The notes beneath the pieces are model-generated. The model had not been told where the DNA came from. It did not search any database and saw only the letters and a program-made list of their open reading frames with translations. From NCBI GenBank assembly GCA_016081115.2, contig JABTTQ020003040.1:186001-250000 (forward strand): 64,000 nt of DNA, given 5' to 3'. Numbering within the stretch: position 1 is the stretch's first letter; the number at the start of each line of letters is the position of its first letter. Origin of the DNA: Rehmannia glutinosa. Its lineage: Eukaryota; Streptophyta; Magnoliopsida; Lamiales; Orobanchaceae. Positions 12,477 through 24,821 of this stretch are shown here, piece by piece. The position numbers and the translations under genes are program-made.

Positions 12477-13759
12477 AAAAAACTTGTTCGCCTTATTTTT
12501 AGCTTCACCGCAAGTGTACGGTGTAGTTTATAGAATAGGGTAAGCAAGGTCGTATCCACGGAGAGTAATAAATTAATATGCTAAGTATTGATCCAAGATA
12601 GTCTTATTTTTATTTAGATGATCGAAATTTGATGATTGTTGTATTGAGATTAAGACAATTTAAATCACTAAAACACAAGATTAAGATAATACAAATGATA
12701 GAAGTATCAAGATAATGAAATGGATTTCCGAGTTAAGGTTTCAATTAATAATCCTCTTGTTGTCCGGTTTAATCAAGCCACGTTATTATCAATATTCCTA
12801 TAAGACGATCACAAAGCTATTTTATCCTCCCTCTCGAGATGCATATAAAACGTAGATTGAAATACTTATGCTAGCATCTCTACTCAACATGAAGCATTCA
12901 ACTCCCAAAAGTTTAAAAGATCAAATCTCCTCACAAATATTTACAAACCTCTCGATTCATGCAAATATTTGTGTCGAGTATTCAAGATCTAATATTGAAA
13001 CTCATCTCTCGAATTATGAATCAATATATCAAACAAGTTAGGAACGTCGACAATCTCTCGATAAATCTCCGTTCTTCAAGCTCAGATGCAACCCGATTGT
13101 CTCCTTGATATCTCCTTCCAAGAGTTGACCCTTGTTTTGTGTTGTAGATCCCAAAAATGCCAGAATATCCTTGTGTGCGCCCCCCAAAAAGCCTTTTTAT
13201 ACCCACCTTCAAGTTTAGGGCATACTCTCATATTATGGGATTCCCACAGACGACGGTGGTGCGCCCACGCACGGGTTACCCGTGCGCCACCCTTTGAAAT
13301 AATCCAAGTCTCAGAGAGCGCACGGGTGGTGCGAGCACGGGCTACCCGTGCGCCATCCTCGTGAATTCATCCTTCTCAGAGAGCGCACGGGTGGTGCGTA
13401 GGAGCGCGGCCTACCCGTGCGCCATGCAGAGGCTCAAAGTTTCTTTATTCAGGGGTGCACGGGTGGTGCCTGAGGCACGCCCAACCCGTGTGCCCCCTGT
13501 CTTTTCCTTAGACGCTCAACTTTCGCTCTTTTTGGCTTCACTTTTCGTATACTCACTCAATTCTCCGTGTTTCCACTTTGCTATCCTCGTATTCGTATTC
13601 AATTTGTTTCAAATATCATGAAATTCCTACAAAATAAGCAAAGTGTAATATCTTTTCCACAAGGAGTGAATATGTAACATTTAACGCAGTATGTGCATGT
13701 TTACCCATCATTATAGCCGTAAATACGCCTCAAAATACATGCAAAACTCACACCTATCA
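12477..13759 (-). repeat. Athila-like 3' LTR (with internal deletion)
   Basis: Direct repeat of 23284-24821, but about 255 bp shorter. The gap lies at about 13039, where AAACAAGTTA joins directly to GGAACGTCGAC; the other LTR holds the missing segment at about 23852-24087. The ends are conserved (CACACCTATCA at the right edge). Confidence 0.9.
13258..13496. repeat. GC-rich hairpin array in the 3' LTR
   Basis: Four modules each contain GCACGGGT and ACCCGTGCGCC as inverted arms, with spacers carrying TTGAAATAATCC-like or TGAATTCATCC text. They stand out against very AT-rich surroundings. Some modules have lost bases compared with the 5' LTR copy. Confidence 0.8.
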
Positions 13760-13773
13760 AAATCCCCAAACTT
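13760..13773 (-). promoter_or_regulatory. polypurine tract of the Athila-like element
   Basis: Minus-strand AAGTTTGGGGATTT lies immediately 5' of the 3' LTR. Confidence 0.7.
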
Positions 13774-15332
13774 AAAGCTTGTTGACCGTCCCGATCAACA
13801 ATGTTTAGAACACGATAAGGCACAACAGGGAGATATGAAAACATCGCACACAGAGAACCCACAAGAAGATCCATATTGTTCGTCATGAATGTTGAGCCAA
13901 CCCAATCAAGCCTCAAATATCTGATCAAATAACACGCCTCAAGTAAAACAAAGTGAAATGCTCTGAATTCCAACTCTCAAAGTTAAGTGTATACTCTCAT
14001 CTCACGAAGATATAGGACGTGTTTACGCTCAAATCAATTCGATGTCGCAAAATTACCATAGGCTTGCAATTCGTCTCATATCTCCGCCACTAGAGTGTAT
14101 GCAATTTGTGAATCAAAAAGGACTTTCTCATTTGGTTGTAATGAAGGCTCTTTGGTTTGGGTAGGAAATTTTGGATAAAGTGACTCAAACTCGAGTATAT
14201 AGACCGATGAGCATATCAATCATTTTCATTATAATCCCATATGCTACTCCAATCATCCCTCATTTTTATCAATTTTATTTATCTCCATTTCTTTTCTTTC
14301 TTTTGAGAATCGCCTCAAATCACAATCCTTCGCCCCCCAACTTTATCAACTTTTCAATTTTTCATTTGTGCATTTTCAACACTTCTTTTTCAACTCCTTT
14401 CCTTCCTCTTTTGGTTCCATTTAACCAAGTATGCCCACTTATCCTACTTTTCAATTCCCACCCATTCAACCTCATTCATTCTCTTTACTCAATGCTATAC
14501 ATTCGAGTTTAAGGTGATGGATATATTAAGATCATGGGTTAAATCTTGTGGTTATCAAAAAAATAGGCAATAGGCTCAACTTGGCTAACAAGGAATTTCA
14601 TCATTTGTAGGAAAGCAAAAGGCTTGAAAGGCTTACAAAGATGGCCTTTTATCACATTCCCAATTCGCATACAACATGTGGCCTTGACAGAGATACCCAA
14701 GCAAGTTCTAGAATTTTAACAACATGAATGATACACTCAAATCACAACAAGATTGCACAAGATATAAGCAGTAAAGGCTCAAAGCTCACAGGCTTGTCAA
14801 AATGTAATTCAAAGCATCACACCAAGTTTTTCATATTAACATGCTCAATGTTATCTATTCAAGGCTCAATTAACTCATAACCAACACCCAATCCCAACAA
14901 TATGAATTCTCAATCAACTCACAAATAACAAGTTGCAACATGCCCGGTCAACTCACTCTCTAACCACTACGAAAGCAATAGACGTGCTAAAGCTATAAAC
15001 GTGCTCCAATGCAAATGCAACCTAGAATGCTCTAGTGCAACTATATGAAAACACGAAATGCATGATTATTATTATTATTTTTTTGTATCCACACTTTTCA
15101 TATATTAAAATACTATCTCTCCCCCCAAACTTGAATGAAATTATAGTGTCCTAAGGGGAAAAATAGAATTTCAATAACGAAAAGTGGGGATGTACCTGAA
15201 TCACTGCGGTGGCGGCGGTGGGAAGTGACCTTGGGAAATATGCCACATTTGTAACTGTTGGAGCACTTGCCACGTCTCCTCGGAACGCCGATCATAGCGC
15301 TCATTGAACGAGAAAATCAGCCCGATGTTGCC
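13774..15332 (-). other. Athila-like 3' non-coding region
   Basis: About 1.5 kb between the end of the post-integrase ORF and the polypurine tract. I see no coding signal; small frames here are low complexity. Confidence 0.6.
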
Positions 15333-16659
15333 TCAAATCCTCCCCGTTGCCTCACTCAACTCTCCTTGCCGACGCAAGTCCTCTCCAAACGCATATAACA
15401 TGTCTTGAAAATTAGTGCCGCGTTGGGGTCCTCCACTATGAGAAGTACCGGGATGATCCCCGCTTTGAGAACGTCGGGGGTAATCGCCTCCGTGTGAGGA
15501 CTCGGGTATATCATATCCAATTTGGGGGTGATGAGGTTCCACCCCCATTTCGTGTCTGTGTAGTTCCTCCTCCTCCGCTACCAAATCTTCCTCATCCTGG
15601 AAGCCTTCAACTCTGCACTTCTTCCTTGCATCTATGGCCTCCGTAATTCGGTTATGTGCGTCAGAGTTCATTAGGAAGTTGGTGGTGTCCGCCAATGTAT
15701 CGACTGTGGTGTATGGCGGGTTAGGCAACTGAAATGCAGCACATTTCTTCTGTAGAAGTACCAATGTGTTGTCTTCGTTTGCTATGAACTTCATGTGGTG
15801 CAACGATGCCAAATTAACCCGAGTGCTGCCCGGAACAGGCTCCAAGCCTCGGAAATCGACATTGAAATGCCGGGCAATAGGGGTAATGGGGCCCCCTATA
15901 GAAATCGTACCCCCTTCCCGCCTAGCTAATCGTTCGATTTGCTGCGAAATTGGTGTTTGTGTTGTAGGGGGTATTTGTGAGCATACACCATAGTAGATCT
16001 GACTCCTTAGTAGTCATCCCTCCAATATTTTCTCGGCGAACACAGAGGATGCGATCACGCGTTGTATGTCCGGAAAACGGATTAGGATCAAGAGGCTTTG
16101 GCGGTCCGTGCGGCAAACAACATAGGCCCCGTTTGTGGTGTTTCCACAAGCATTCTCCAAAAGTCATATTGATCATAATTGGGCATCGGGCGGGTACGAG
16201 CATTCATTGGAACCTCAAAAATGGTGTTCAATTGGGTCATAGATAGTTGTCTACGAACGTTCCCCAACCGAAAGCGTATCATATAGGGTTCAAAAGTCCC
16301 GCTTTGTTTGAATATTTCCACGGTACTCAAAAACTCCAATGTGAATCGTTTAAAGGTCGCCACCTTCGGCTCATGAAATTGGTCCATCCGACCTTTGCGA
16401 AGAGACGCCAAACGTCCTCATGTATCCCCAAAGTTTGGGTGCATTCATCGTCGGCATAACGGGATGGAGCTATTTGGCGACCAACCAAGCGATTCCATCG
16501 CTCAAGATCATCTGCGTTTGTCAATTCAACCCCATATGCCGCGGGACTGTTTTGGTCGACCTCGGCGGTGCCACGTCTCGTTGTGCGCCCGCGTGCACGT
16601 CTCCTTCCACCACTGGGATTTCTTCGCTCTGCCATGAAGGATTTGTACCTGAAATACAT
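15333..16659 (-). pseudogene. Athila ORF-1-type (post-integrase, envelope-position) gene, frameshifted
   Basis: Minus-strand pieces at 16659-16327, 16411-16088, 16203-15922 and 15845-15333 read through one protein with at least three frame changes. The start is basic (AERRNPSGGRRRARGRTTRR), followed by motifs such as LERWNRLVGRQ, FHEPKVATFKRFTLEFLST and YDFWRMLV, typical of the ATHILA ORF-1 family. An acidic/His-rich tail follows (near DEEDLVAEEEELHRHEMG) with a short Gly/Ser repeat (GGDYPRRSQSGDHPGTSHSG). Its place after integrase is the position of envelope-like genes in some Athila elements, but I see no convincing signal peptide or transmembrane pair. Its function is not established. Confidence 0.8.
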
Positions 16660-17263
16660 TCCATTAGCATCCCAATATCATCAATGGCAACAACAAAGTA
16701 GGGGATTAAAGCTAACATATTAGGTGATGCAAATTCACTTCCCTACTTTACTTTGATCGATCTACTACCCCAAGCAAGCAAACATTATGGCCATTCTAGA
16801 CAAGTATTAGCTTAAACAATCATTAGCCATGCCTTATTCATCAATATTTCATCCAAAATCTCCTCAATTACACAAGCCCACAAGGTATTTGATAAATTGC
16901 TTCAAAGAGTTTTTCATTCAAAACATAGCAAAAATATCAAAGCTAGCACCAATCATGATTCCCATTACATAATTGACACGAAATTCACAAGGAAAAATGA
17001 TGCTCTTACCGGAATTTTCGAATTTTGACTCAAATTGAACAAATTGAACCCTAGGTGCTTTATCTTCAATTTTTCTTCAGTCCAACTTGAATATAATGCA
17101 AATTGTGGTTCTAATGTGATGGGGGAGTGATTAAATGGGAGAATTTAGGCAGAAACTACAAGAAATTTCGAAGGCAATGAAGGACACGGGTTGGGCGCAC
17201 GATTTGGGGGAGTTTGAGAAAAAAGAGCAGTTTTAAAACTGCTCTTATTTATGCCCCCTCTGT

Positions 17264-17378
17264 AAGGCGCACGGGTGGTGCGTCGAAGCACGGGCTACCC
17301 GTGCGCCACCCCGGTGAAAACCTCAACTCTCTGTAGGGCGCACGAGTGGTGTGCCAATGCACGGGTTACCCGTGCGCA
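17264..17378. repeat. GC-rich hairpin modules between integrase and ORF-1
   Basis: Two modules of the same type as in the LTR: GCGCACGGGTGGTGCG with inverted ACCCGTGCGCC, then GCGCACGAGTGG with ACCCGTGCGC. They are internal to the element, not in the LTR. Confidence 0.8.
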
Positions 17379-17596
17379 CCTGTACAGCAATTCAATTTTT
17401 TTTGAATAAAAACACACAAAAAATGAAACATAAACACACAAACCGCACTCATTAATAGAAACACGCATATCAAATCACTCAAATCACACAAAATTGAAAC
17501 TAAACACACAAAAATGAAAGTCACACGAAAAACCGTTGGGTTGCCTCCCAACAAGCGCTATATTTAACGTCTTTAGCTTGACTTTGTTTTGTTAAA

Positions 17597-18861
17597 TTAC
17601 GGGTCGCGCAAGGTGGTGGATGTCACCTCCTCTTGATTTCCTCGGTGGAAGTAGTGCTTAATCCGTTGGCCGTTTACCATGAAAGTCTCACCTTCTTTTG
17701 TCAACAATTCTACAATCCCGGGTGGATTCAATACTTTCTTTATCACGAATGGCCCCGACCACTTAGACTTGAGTTTTCCCGGGAAAAATTTAAGGCGTGA
17801 ATTGTATAGGAGCACCGGTTCTCCCGGTAAAAACTCTCTTTTCTTGATCATCTTATCATGCCACCTCTTGGTTCTTTCCTTATAAATTTGGGAGTTTTCG
17901 TAAGCTTCATCCCGAAACTCTTCCATCTGATTCAAATGGAGCAACCTTTCATCACCGGCCTTTTGAAAATCCAGATTTAGTTTCTTGACCGCCCAAAATG
18001 CTTTGTGCTCCAATTCTACCGGCAAATGGCATGACTTCCCAAAGACAAGTTGATATGGAGATGTGCCCAACGGTGTCTTATATGCAGTCCGGTACGCCCA
18101 TAGAGCATCATCCAATTTTAATGCCCAATCCTTTCGGTTGATGTTAACCGTCTTCTCAAGAATCTGTTTGATCTCCCGGTTGGCTACTTCGGCTTGCCCA
18201 TTGGCTTGTGGATGGTATGCCAATGCAACTTTATGTTTCACCCCATATTTTGCCAACAATTTGCTCATCAATTTATTTACAAAATGCGACCCTCCATCGC
18301 TAATTAAAGCTCTTGGAGTGCCGAATCGAGTAAATATATTTTTCTTAAGGAACTTCATCACAATTTGAGCATCATTTGTTTTAGAAGGAATCGCCTCTAC
18401 CCAACGGGATACATACTCCACTCGCAAGTAGAATATATTGATAGCCGAAGATGATGGAAATGGGCCCATAAAGTCAATCCCCCAAACATCGAACAATTCA
18501 ACTTCGATTACATTTGTCATCGGCATCTCGTGTCTTCTGGAAATGTTGCCCATTCGTTGACACCTGTCACATTGTTGCACAAACAAATAGCAATCATTAA
18601 ATAGAGTGGGCTAAAGTATAGCCCACTCTGCAATACCTTCGCCAAAAGCGGTGCGGGTTGGGCCAAAATGTCCGCGGAGGGTGAAGAGTGACATCTTGTT
18701 GTAGGACTCCCTCCCATTCTTCTTGAGACGCATCTTCTTATGATTTTGTCCGCGCACCTCTTAAAGAGTAGGAGGTCATCCCACATGTAGAACTTTACAT
18801 CATGTAAGAATTTCTTCTTTTGATACGGTGATAGATCAGGAGGTAGAACTCCAATGACCAA
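17597..18861 (-). pseudogene. Athila-like integrase
   Basis: The open piece 18586-17597 (329 codons) is the best preserved gypsy domain. It has the second zinc-finger cysteine pair (CDRC, residues 6-9) and the catalytic triad D38 (WGIDFMGPF), D97 (ISDGGSHF) and E133 (NGQAEVANRE), a D,D-35-E spacing. The C-terminal part contains ANREIKQILEKT, WAYRTAYKTPLGTSP and a GPF/V-type segment (KWSGPFVIKK). The first half of the zinc finger lies in another frame upstream (18861-18517, ADKIIRRCV), so a frameshift separates it from the core. The family inserts element cDNA into chromosomes. A non-coding spacer with hairpin modules follows before ORF-1. Confidence 0.92.
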
Positions 18862-19636
18862 GTAGTTGACAAAGTCCGCATACCACGGAAACTTTGCCTC
18901 CGGATGAGTAATCGTTCATCAGAAACTACTCTTTTATTAATCCCCGTACTTCCTTTTGCTCCCTCTTGATTTTCTAATCGAGACAAATGGTCCGCTACCA
19001 CGTTCGCATCCTTTCCGGTCCTTGATTTCCACATCAAACTCTTGCAATAATAAGATCCATCGAATTAACCTCGGTTTTGCATCCTTCTTGTCAAAGAGGT
19101 ATTTGATAGCCGCATGGTCGGTATGCACTGCTGTCGTTTTCATCCCGATCAAGTAAGATCGAATTTATCGAATGCGAAAAACAATCACCAACATCTCTTT
19201 CTCGGTTGTGGTATAAGTGCATTGAGCATCGCCCAACGTTCGACTTGCATAGTAGATGGATCTCGAACAATTTTTCCCTCTTTTGACCGAGAACAACCCC
19301 AACCGCAAAGTCGCTTGCATCACACATCAGCTCAAATGGTTGACTCCAATCTGGGGCGACGAGTATAGGTGCGGTCACCAATGCTGTCTTCAACGTTTCG
19401 AATGCCTGCAAACATTCATTGGAAAAAATGAAAGCAACATCTTTTTCTAGCAATTGGCTCAAGGGCTTAGAAATTTTAGAAAAGTCACGGATAAACCTTT
19501 CAAAATCCGGCATGGCCCAAGAAGCTCGAATAGCTTTTTCGTTTGTAGGAGGAGGTAATTTCTCGATGGCTACAATCTTTGCCGGTCTACTTCCAAACCC
19601 TGCGAGAAGAGACTCGATGACTAAGTACAATGCCAT
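18795..19636 (-). pseudogene. Athila-like RNase H and connection
   Basis: The pieces 19636-19091, 19152-18937 and 19037-18795 carry FLGHAGFYRRFI-like remains, then PFELMCDASDFAVGVVLGQ, TDHAAIKYLFDKKDAKPRL and VADHLSRLEN, the standard order in gypsy RNase H. At least two frame changes split the domain. It directly precedes the integrase zinc finger. Confidence 0.88.
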
Positions 19637-19691
19637 CGCGTACCATAAAATGGCACTTTTCCCAATTTAGTACTAGATTGGTCTCTTCACA

Positions 19692-20311
19692 TCATTGCAA
19701 GACTAGGGAAAGATTGTGAAGACAATTATCAAAAGAATCACCAAACACAGAGAAATCGTCCATAAACACCTCCATAACTTTTTCAATAAGATCGTGAAAT
19801 ATAACCATCATACAACGTTGGAAAGTGGCAGGCGCATTACATAAACCAAATGGCATGCGATTTAAATGCAAATGTGCCATACGGACATGTAAATATTGTT
19901 TTCTCTTGGTCTTCCGGCGCAATCATGATTTGATTGTACCGTAATAACCATCTAAAAAGCAATAATAATCATAACTGCAAAGCGATCCAACATCATATCG
20001 ATAAAGGGGAGGGGAAGTGATCTTTTCGAGTGGCATCATTTAGTTTTCGATAATCAATGCAAATTCGCCACCCTGTAACGATTCTAGTAGCAATCAGTTC
20101 TTCATTTTCATTTTTCACCACTCTGACCCCCCTTTTTCAGCACTACTTGTACCGGACTTACCCATGAACTATCAGATATAGCATAAATGACCCCGACATC
20201 CAACCATTTCAACACTTCCTTCCTAACCACATCTTGCATGATAGGGTTTAGTCGTCTTTGATTTTGCACTGATGGTTTATAAACATCTTCCATCCGAATT
20301 TTATGCATCAC
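19692..20311 (-). pseudogene. Athila-like reverse transcriptase
   Basis: The start of the domain (20311-20108) shows RRLNPIMQDVVRKEVLKWLDVG and WVSPVQVVLKKGG. The catalytic half (19922-19692) shows RMPFGLCNAPATFQRCM and FMDDFSVFG. The active box at 19755-19766 is FMDD, the form usual in this plant lineage, so the aspartates are intact. The stretch between the pieces (about 19923-20107) is out of frame. Confidence 0.9.
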
Positions 20312-20515
20312 AACGGATGGACTTATGCCTTTTAAATCAGTTATAGACCATCCTAGTGTCGATTTATGTTTTCGTAAAACCCTTAATAGTTTATCAAGTT
20401 GAGTAGGAGTGAGAAGAGATGAAACGATTACCGGATTTGCATTATTTGCCCCAAGGAATGCATATTTGAGGTGTTCGAGGTAATTGCTTGAGTTCAGTCG
20501 ATGTTACTATTTCAG

Positions 20516-20618
20516 GGTCACGCACGGGTTGCCGTGCTCAACAAGACGACCCGTGTGCTCTTGATGACTTCAACTCTTCCCCAAAGCATCACGCACGGGT
20601 TGCCCGTGCGTGGACGCA
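20516..20618. repeat. GC-rich hairpin modules between protease and reverse transcriptase
   Basis: CACGCACGGGTTGCCGTGC and CGCACGGGTTGCCCGTGCG lie about 65 bp apart in the coding interval on the protease side of the reverse transcriptase. They are similar in motif to the LTR hairpins. Confidence 0.7.
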
Positions 20619-20886
20619 TGGGTCGTGTGTTTCGCAAGTTTGGCTCCTTATTTTCGACTTTGCGTTTTTTCACCTCTTGCGCTCTTAGGTAGCTCCGCAT
20701 ATGATCTAAGGCACAAACATAGTCGTACAAATCTTGGTTATCAAAATCAAGTACAACACTCGGCATTGAGCACGAGTGGGTTAGACCAAATTCCAAATCA
20801 TCGTAGACAATGTATGATCAACATAATCCTCAATACATGAACTAACTATATCCAAAAATTATAATTCTCCACCGAATCATGAAATT

Positions 20887-23129
20887 TCATTGCTTTATAT
20901 ATAGAAAATAAAACATGCTCATCATTAACACGTAATGTGAGCTCTCCTTTTGCACATCTATTAAGGCTTTACCCGTGGCTAGGAAAGGGCGTCCAAGTAT
21001 CGGTGAACGCGTCTCGATCTTCTTCCATGTCCAAAACCAAGAAATCCACGGGAATATAAATTTATCAACTTTTACCAATACGTCTTCAATAATCCCCTTG
21101 GATACGTAAGTGATCGGTCTGCAAGTTGCAATGTCACCGTAGTTGGCTTCACGTCGCCTAATCCAAGCTTCCTGAAAATGGACAAAGGCATCAAATTAAT
21201 ACTTTCCCCTAAATCACATAACGCTTTATTAAAGAAATTACCACCAATAACACATGAGATAGTGAAACTCCCCGGATCTTTCAGTTTTTGTGGTAGCTTT
21301 CTTTGGATAATTGCACTACATTCTTCCGTCAAATTCACCGTTTCAAAGCTTGTCATCCTCCGCTTTTTCGACATAACATCCTTAAGAAATTTCGCATAGT
21401 TTGGCATCTGTTCTAGTGCGTCTGCAAAAGGAATGTTAATGTGTAATTTCTTAAATATATCAAGGAATTTGGCAAATTGATCATCAAGCTTTTTCTTTTG
21501 AAATCTTTGAGGAAAGGGAAGAGATATAGGCAACTTAGATATATTCGAGTTAGATGATGATTTTAGCTTCTCAGCCCTTGTTTGTTCCGCCTCTTTTGTC
21601 TCTTCTTTCCTATTTTCTTCAATATCATCCTTCATCACGGATTCTCCCGCTTCCGGCCTCGATGCTTCATCTGAAAGTTTCAGATTCCCAGATTTTTCTT
21701 TAGGCCCCTCATATTCCGTACCGCTTCGTAAACGAATCGCCTTGCATTGTTCCTTAGGATTCATTTCCGTATTACTTGGAAATTGACCCTTGTGATGTTG
21801 ACCACCCACAATTGTAGCCAATTGACCCATTTGAGTCTCCAGATTCTTTATCGAGCTTGTCACTTGTTGTTCTATCTTATCCATCCGAGAGTCTTGCTTA
21901 GCGAGGCGGCTCCTCGTATCATTCATGAATGCATTAGATTGATTTATGAAGGAGGTGAGTGCATCTTCCAACGACGATTTGCCTTCCCCATTTCCGCCTC
22001 CACTTGAAGCATTAAATCCCGACGGAGGTTGTAACACATTCTTTGTATTTGCGTAGGAAAAATTTTCATGATTTCTCAACCCTGGATGGTAGTGCGTTGG
22101 GTTTGAATTATTCCGGAAATTGTTGAAATTCTGGTTATTCACATAATTTACCTCTTCCATCGGATATAGAAGAGCTTCACTACCCATGCTCGTGCCTGCT
22201 TCTGGCCCCTTCGTCAATACACTTAATTGAGTTGTCAAAGCCGCTACTTGTGCCGTCAATGTTTTAATTGGGTCTGAATCCGAGATTTCGGCTACTCGTT
22301 GTACATTAGATCTTTCAGGATGGCCACCCAGTAGCTGTTCATGGCCATTTCTTCAAGAAGGTTCAAGGCATCTTGTGGAAACCTTGCCAACAATGCTCCT
22401 CATTGCGGCATCCACAAAGGCCCTCGTTTGTCCCATTAAACCATTGTAAAAGAAGCATAACTATTGATCCTCTGGAAACCAATGTTGTGGACATCTACGT
22501 AACAAATCCCGAAACCTTTCCCAAGCCTCGTACAAAGGCTCTGAGTCGAATCATCGGAATTGAGTAATCTCGCTTTGAGCCGCAAAGTTTTGCTCGGTGG
22601 AAAGAATTTAAACAAGAACTTTTGGCTCGATTCGTCCCATGTGCTTACACTGCCTTGCGTCAAAGTACCCAACCAATTTCTCGCCTTATCCGTAAAGAGA
22701 ATGGGAACAGGCGCAATCTTATGGCGTCATCCGAGACTCCGTTCATTTTGATCGTATTATATATTTGGATAAAATGCAAGGTGAGAGTTAGGATCTTGAT
22801 TGCGAACCCCCAAAGCGATTCTCATTGCACCATATTGATCGAGTGCGGTTTGAGCTCGTAGTTGTTGGCATTGATAGGAATATGGGCAATACCACCGTAA
22901 TTACGATTCATTTGTGGTCGAAAGTAATCACGAATGGCTTGTTTGTTGACCCAGGTATCGGTAACTCGTTTCCACCATTGTTTGCCGGTATTGGTAACTC
23001 ATTCAAATCCCCCATTATCGGATTGTGTTGTCTTTCAGGCCGTCTAGTGGTAGCACTGATTCTTCTCGCGAAAGCCTCGACTTCCGGTATAAGTGGTATC
23101 AAGTCCCCTTGCCTCGAGCGCGTGTTCAT
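20887..23129 (-). pseudogene. Athila-like gag and protease
   Basis: Gag begins near 23129 (MNTRSRQGDL...), continues as ARNWLGTLTQGSVSTWDE-type sequence at 22672-22436, and then as a long open piece 22259-21072 (395 codons). The latter has a coiled-coil-like stretch (SRMDKIEQQVTSSIKNLETQMGQL, written here only as the motif name MDKIEQQ), a charged Lys/Glu region and, near residue 346, the protease box ALCDLGESINLMPLS. Plant Athila proteases often have DLG in place of DTG/DSG. The rest of protease (SPILGRPFLATGKALIDVQ) is in another frame at 21078-20887. Gag forms the particle and protease cuts the polyprotein. At least three frameshifts are present. Confidence 0.85.
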
Positions 23130-23272
23130 GCACTACCGGATCGAACTAAAAGAAACAAGTCAAATAAAGAAGAATTAAAGTGAATCCAAAATGTAAAAAA
23201 AAATAAAATGGTCTAAATTAAAAATAATTCTATCTATCGCTATATTAGCACCAAAAATTGTATTAGTCCACT

Positions 23273-23283
23273 AAACGACGCCT
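23273..23283 (-). promoter_or_regulatory. primer binding site (tRNA-Asp-like, degenerate)
   Basis: Minus-strand AGGCGTCGTT directly follows the 5' LTR end (CCGCA). It matches the TGGCGCCGTT primer site of Athila-type elements at 8 of 10 positions by my reading. Confidence 0.55.
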
Positions 23284-24821
23284 TGCGGAAAAACTTGTTC
23301 GCCTTATTTTTAGCTTCACCGCAAGTGTACGGTGTAGTTTATAGAATAGGGTAAGCAAGGTCATATCCACGGAGACTAATAAATTAATATGCTAAGTATT
23401 GATCCAAGATAGTCTTACTTTTATTTAGACGATCGAAATTTGATGATTGTTGTATTGAGATTAAGACAATTTAAATCACTAAAACACAAGATTAAGATAA
23501 TACAAATGATAGAAGTATCAAGATAATGAAATGGATTTCCGAGTTAAGGCTTCAATTAATAATCCTCTTGTTGTCCGGTTTAATCAAGCCACGTTATTAT
23601 CAATATTCCTATAAGACGATCACAAAGCTATTTTATCCTCCCTCTCGAGATGCATATAAAACGTAGATTGAAATACTTATGCTAGCATCTCTACTCAACA
23701 TGAAGCATTCAACTCCCAAAAGTTTAAAAGATCAAATGTCCTCACAAATATTTACAAACCTCTCGATTCATGCAAATATTTGTGTCGAGTATTCAAGATC
23801 TAATATTGAAACTCATCTCTCGAATTATGAATCAATATATCAAACAAGTTAAATCATTGATCAAGTGATAAAACAAGAATAAGCTCAAAATACTCAAATA
23901 GGCTTCAAGATAATAACTTCAACTAAGATTAAAACATCCAACAAGAGTTTATTAATCTACTTTCAAAACCCGGAAATCTCAAGAGTTTAGCTACACATGA
24001 TTTCTAAACAACTTATAAACAAAATGTTCAAAGCCATTACAAATGAAAATAAAAGATTGAAACTAAAAGAGAAACAAGAAAAACTTAGGAACGTCGACAA
24101 TCTCTCGATATATCTCCGTTCTTCAAGCTCCGATGCAACCCGATTGTCTCCTTGATATCTCCTTCCAAGAGTTGACCCTTGTTTTGTGTTGTAGATCCCA
24201 AAAATGCCAGAATATCCTTGTGTGCGCCCCCCAAAAAGCCTTTTTATACCCACCTTCAAGTTTAGGTCATAATGCTGCAGATTAAGGGATTCCAGCGCAG
24301 ACGCACGGGTGGTGCGTCCACGCACGGGTTACCCGTGCGCCACCCTGTTGAAATAATCCAAGTCTCTGTAGAGCGCACGGGTGGTGCGTCGGAGCACGGG
24401 CTACCCGTGCGCCATCCCTGTGAATTCATCCCTTCTCTGTAGAGCGCACGGGTGGTGCGTAGGAGCGCGGCCTACCCGTGCGCCATGCAGAGGCTTAAAG
24501 TTTCTTTATTCAGGGGTGCACGGGTGGTGCCTGAGGCACGCCGAACCCATGTGCCCCCTGTCTTTTCCTTAGACGCTCAACTTTCGCTCTTTTTGGCTTC
24601 ACTTTTCGTATACTCACTCAATTCTCCGTGTTTTCACTTTGCTATCCTCGTATTCGTATTCAATTTGTTTCAAATATCATGAAATTCCTACAAAATAAGC
24701 AAAGTGTAATATCTTTTCCACAAAGAGTGAATATGTAACATTTAACGCGAGTATGTGCATGTTTACCCATCATTATAGCCAGAAATACGCCTCAAAATCC
24801 ATGCAAAACTCACACCTATCA
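23284..24821 (-). repeat. Athila-like 5' LTR
   Basis: 1538 bp, starting TGCGGAAAAACTTG on the plus strand and ending CACACCTATCA. It contains the complete hairpin array and the 255 bp segment missing from the other LTR. The boundary on the right is followed by ACAACTAAG of the split copia-type solo LTR. Confidence 0.9.
24299..24552. repeat. GC-rich hairpin array in the 5' LTR
   Basis: Four modules at a spacing of about 65-70 bp, each with inverted arms GCGCACGGGT / ACCCGTGCGC around a GGTGCGTCGGAGC-like loop. The spacers share CTCTGTAGAGCGCACGGG. This is the intact version of the array at 13258-13496. Confidence 0.85.

Larger units (their letters stand above)
12477..24821 (-). mobile_element. 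Athila-like Ty3/gypsy retrotransposon, 12.3 kb
   Basis: LTRs lie at 12477-13759 (3') and 23284-24821 (5'). On the minus strand the order is gag, protease, reverse transcriptase, RNase H, integrase and then an extra ORF of the ATHILA ORF-1 type, which is diagnostic of the Tat/Athila group. A primer site resembling the tRNA-Asp type (minus AGGCGTCGTT, 23274-23283) abuts the 5' LTR, and a polypurine tract abuts the 3' LTR. Flanks are ACAGC on the left and ACAAC on the right, a probable duplication with one change; the first few bases of the left LTR seem lost. Frameshifts break most domains. It is inserted in the copia-type solo LTR 12348-26252. Confidence 0.9.

Noticed and set aside
13086..13621. 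Open frames with Arg/Ala/Pro-rich products in the LTR
   Set aside because: They read through the GC hairpin modules and differ between the two LTRs by frame-breaking indels.
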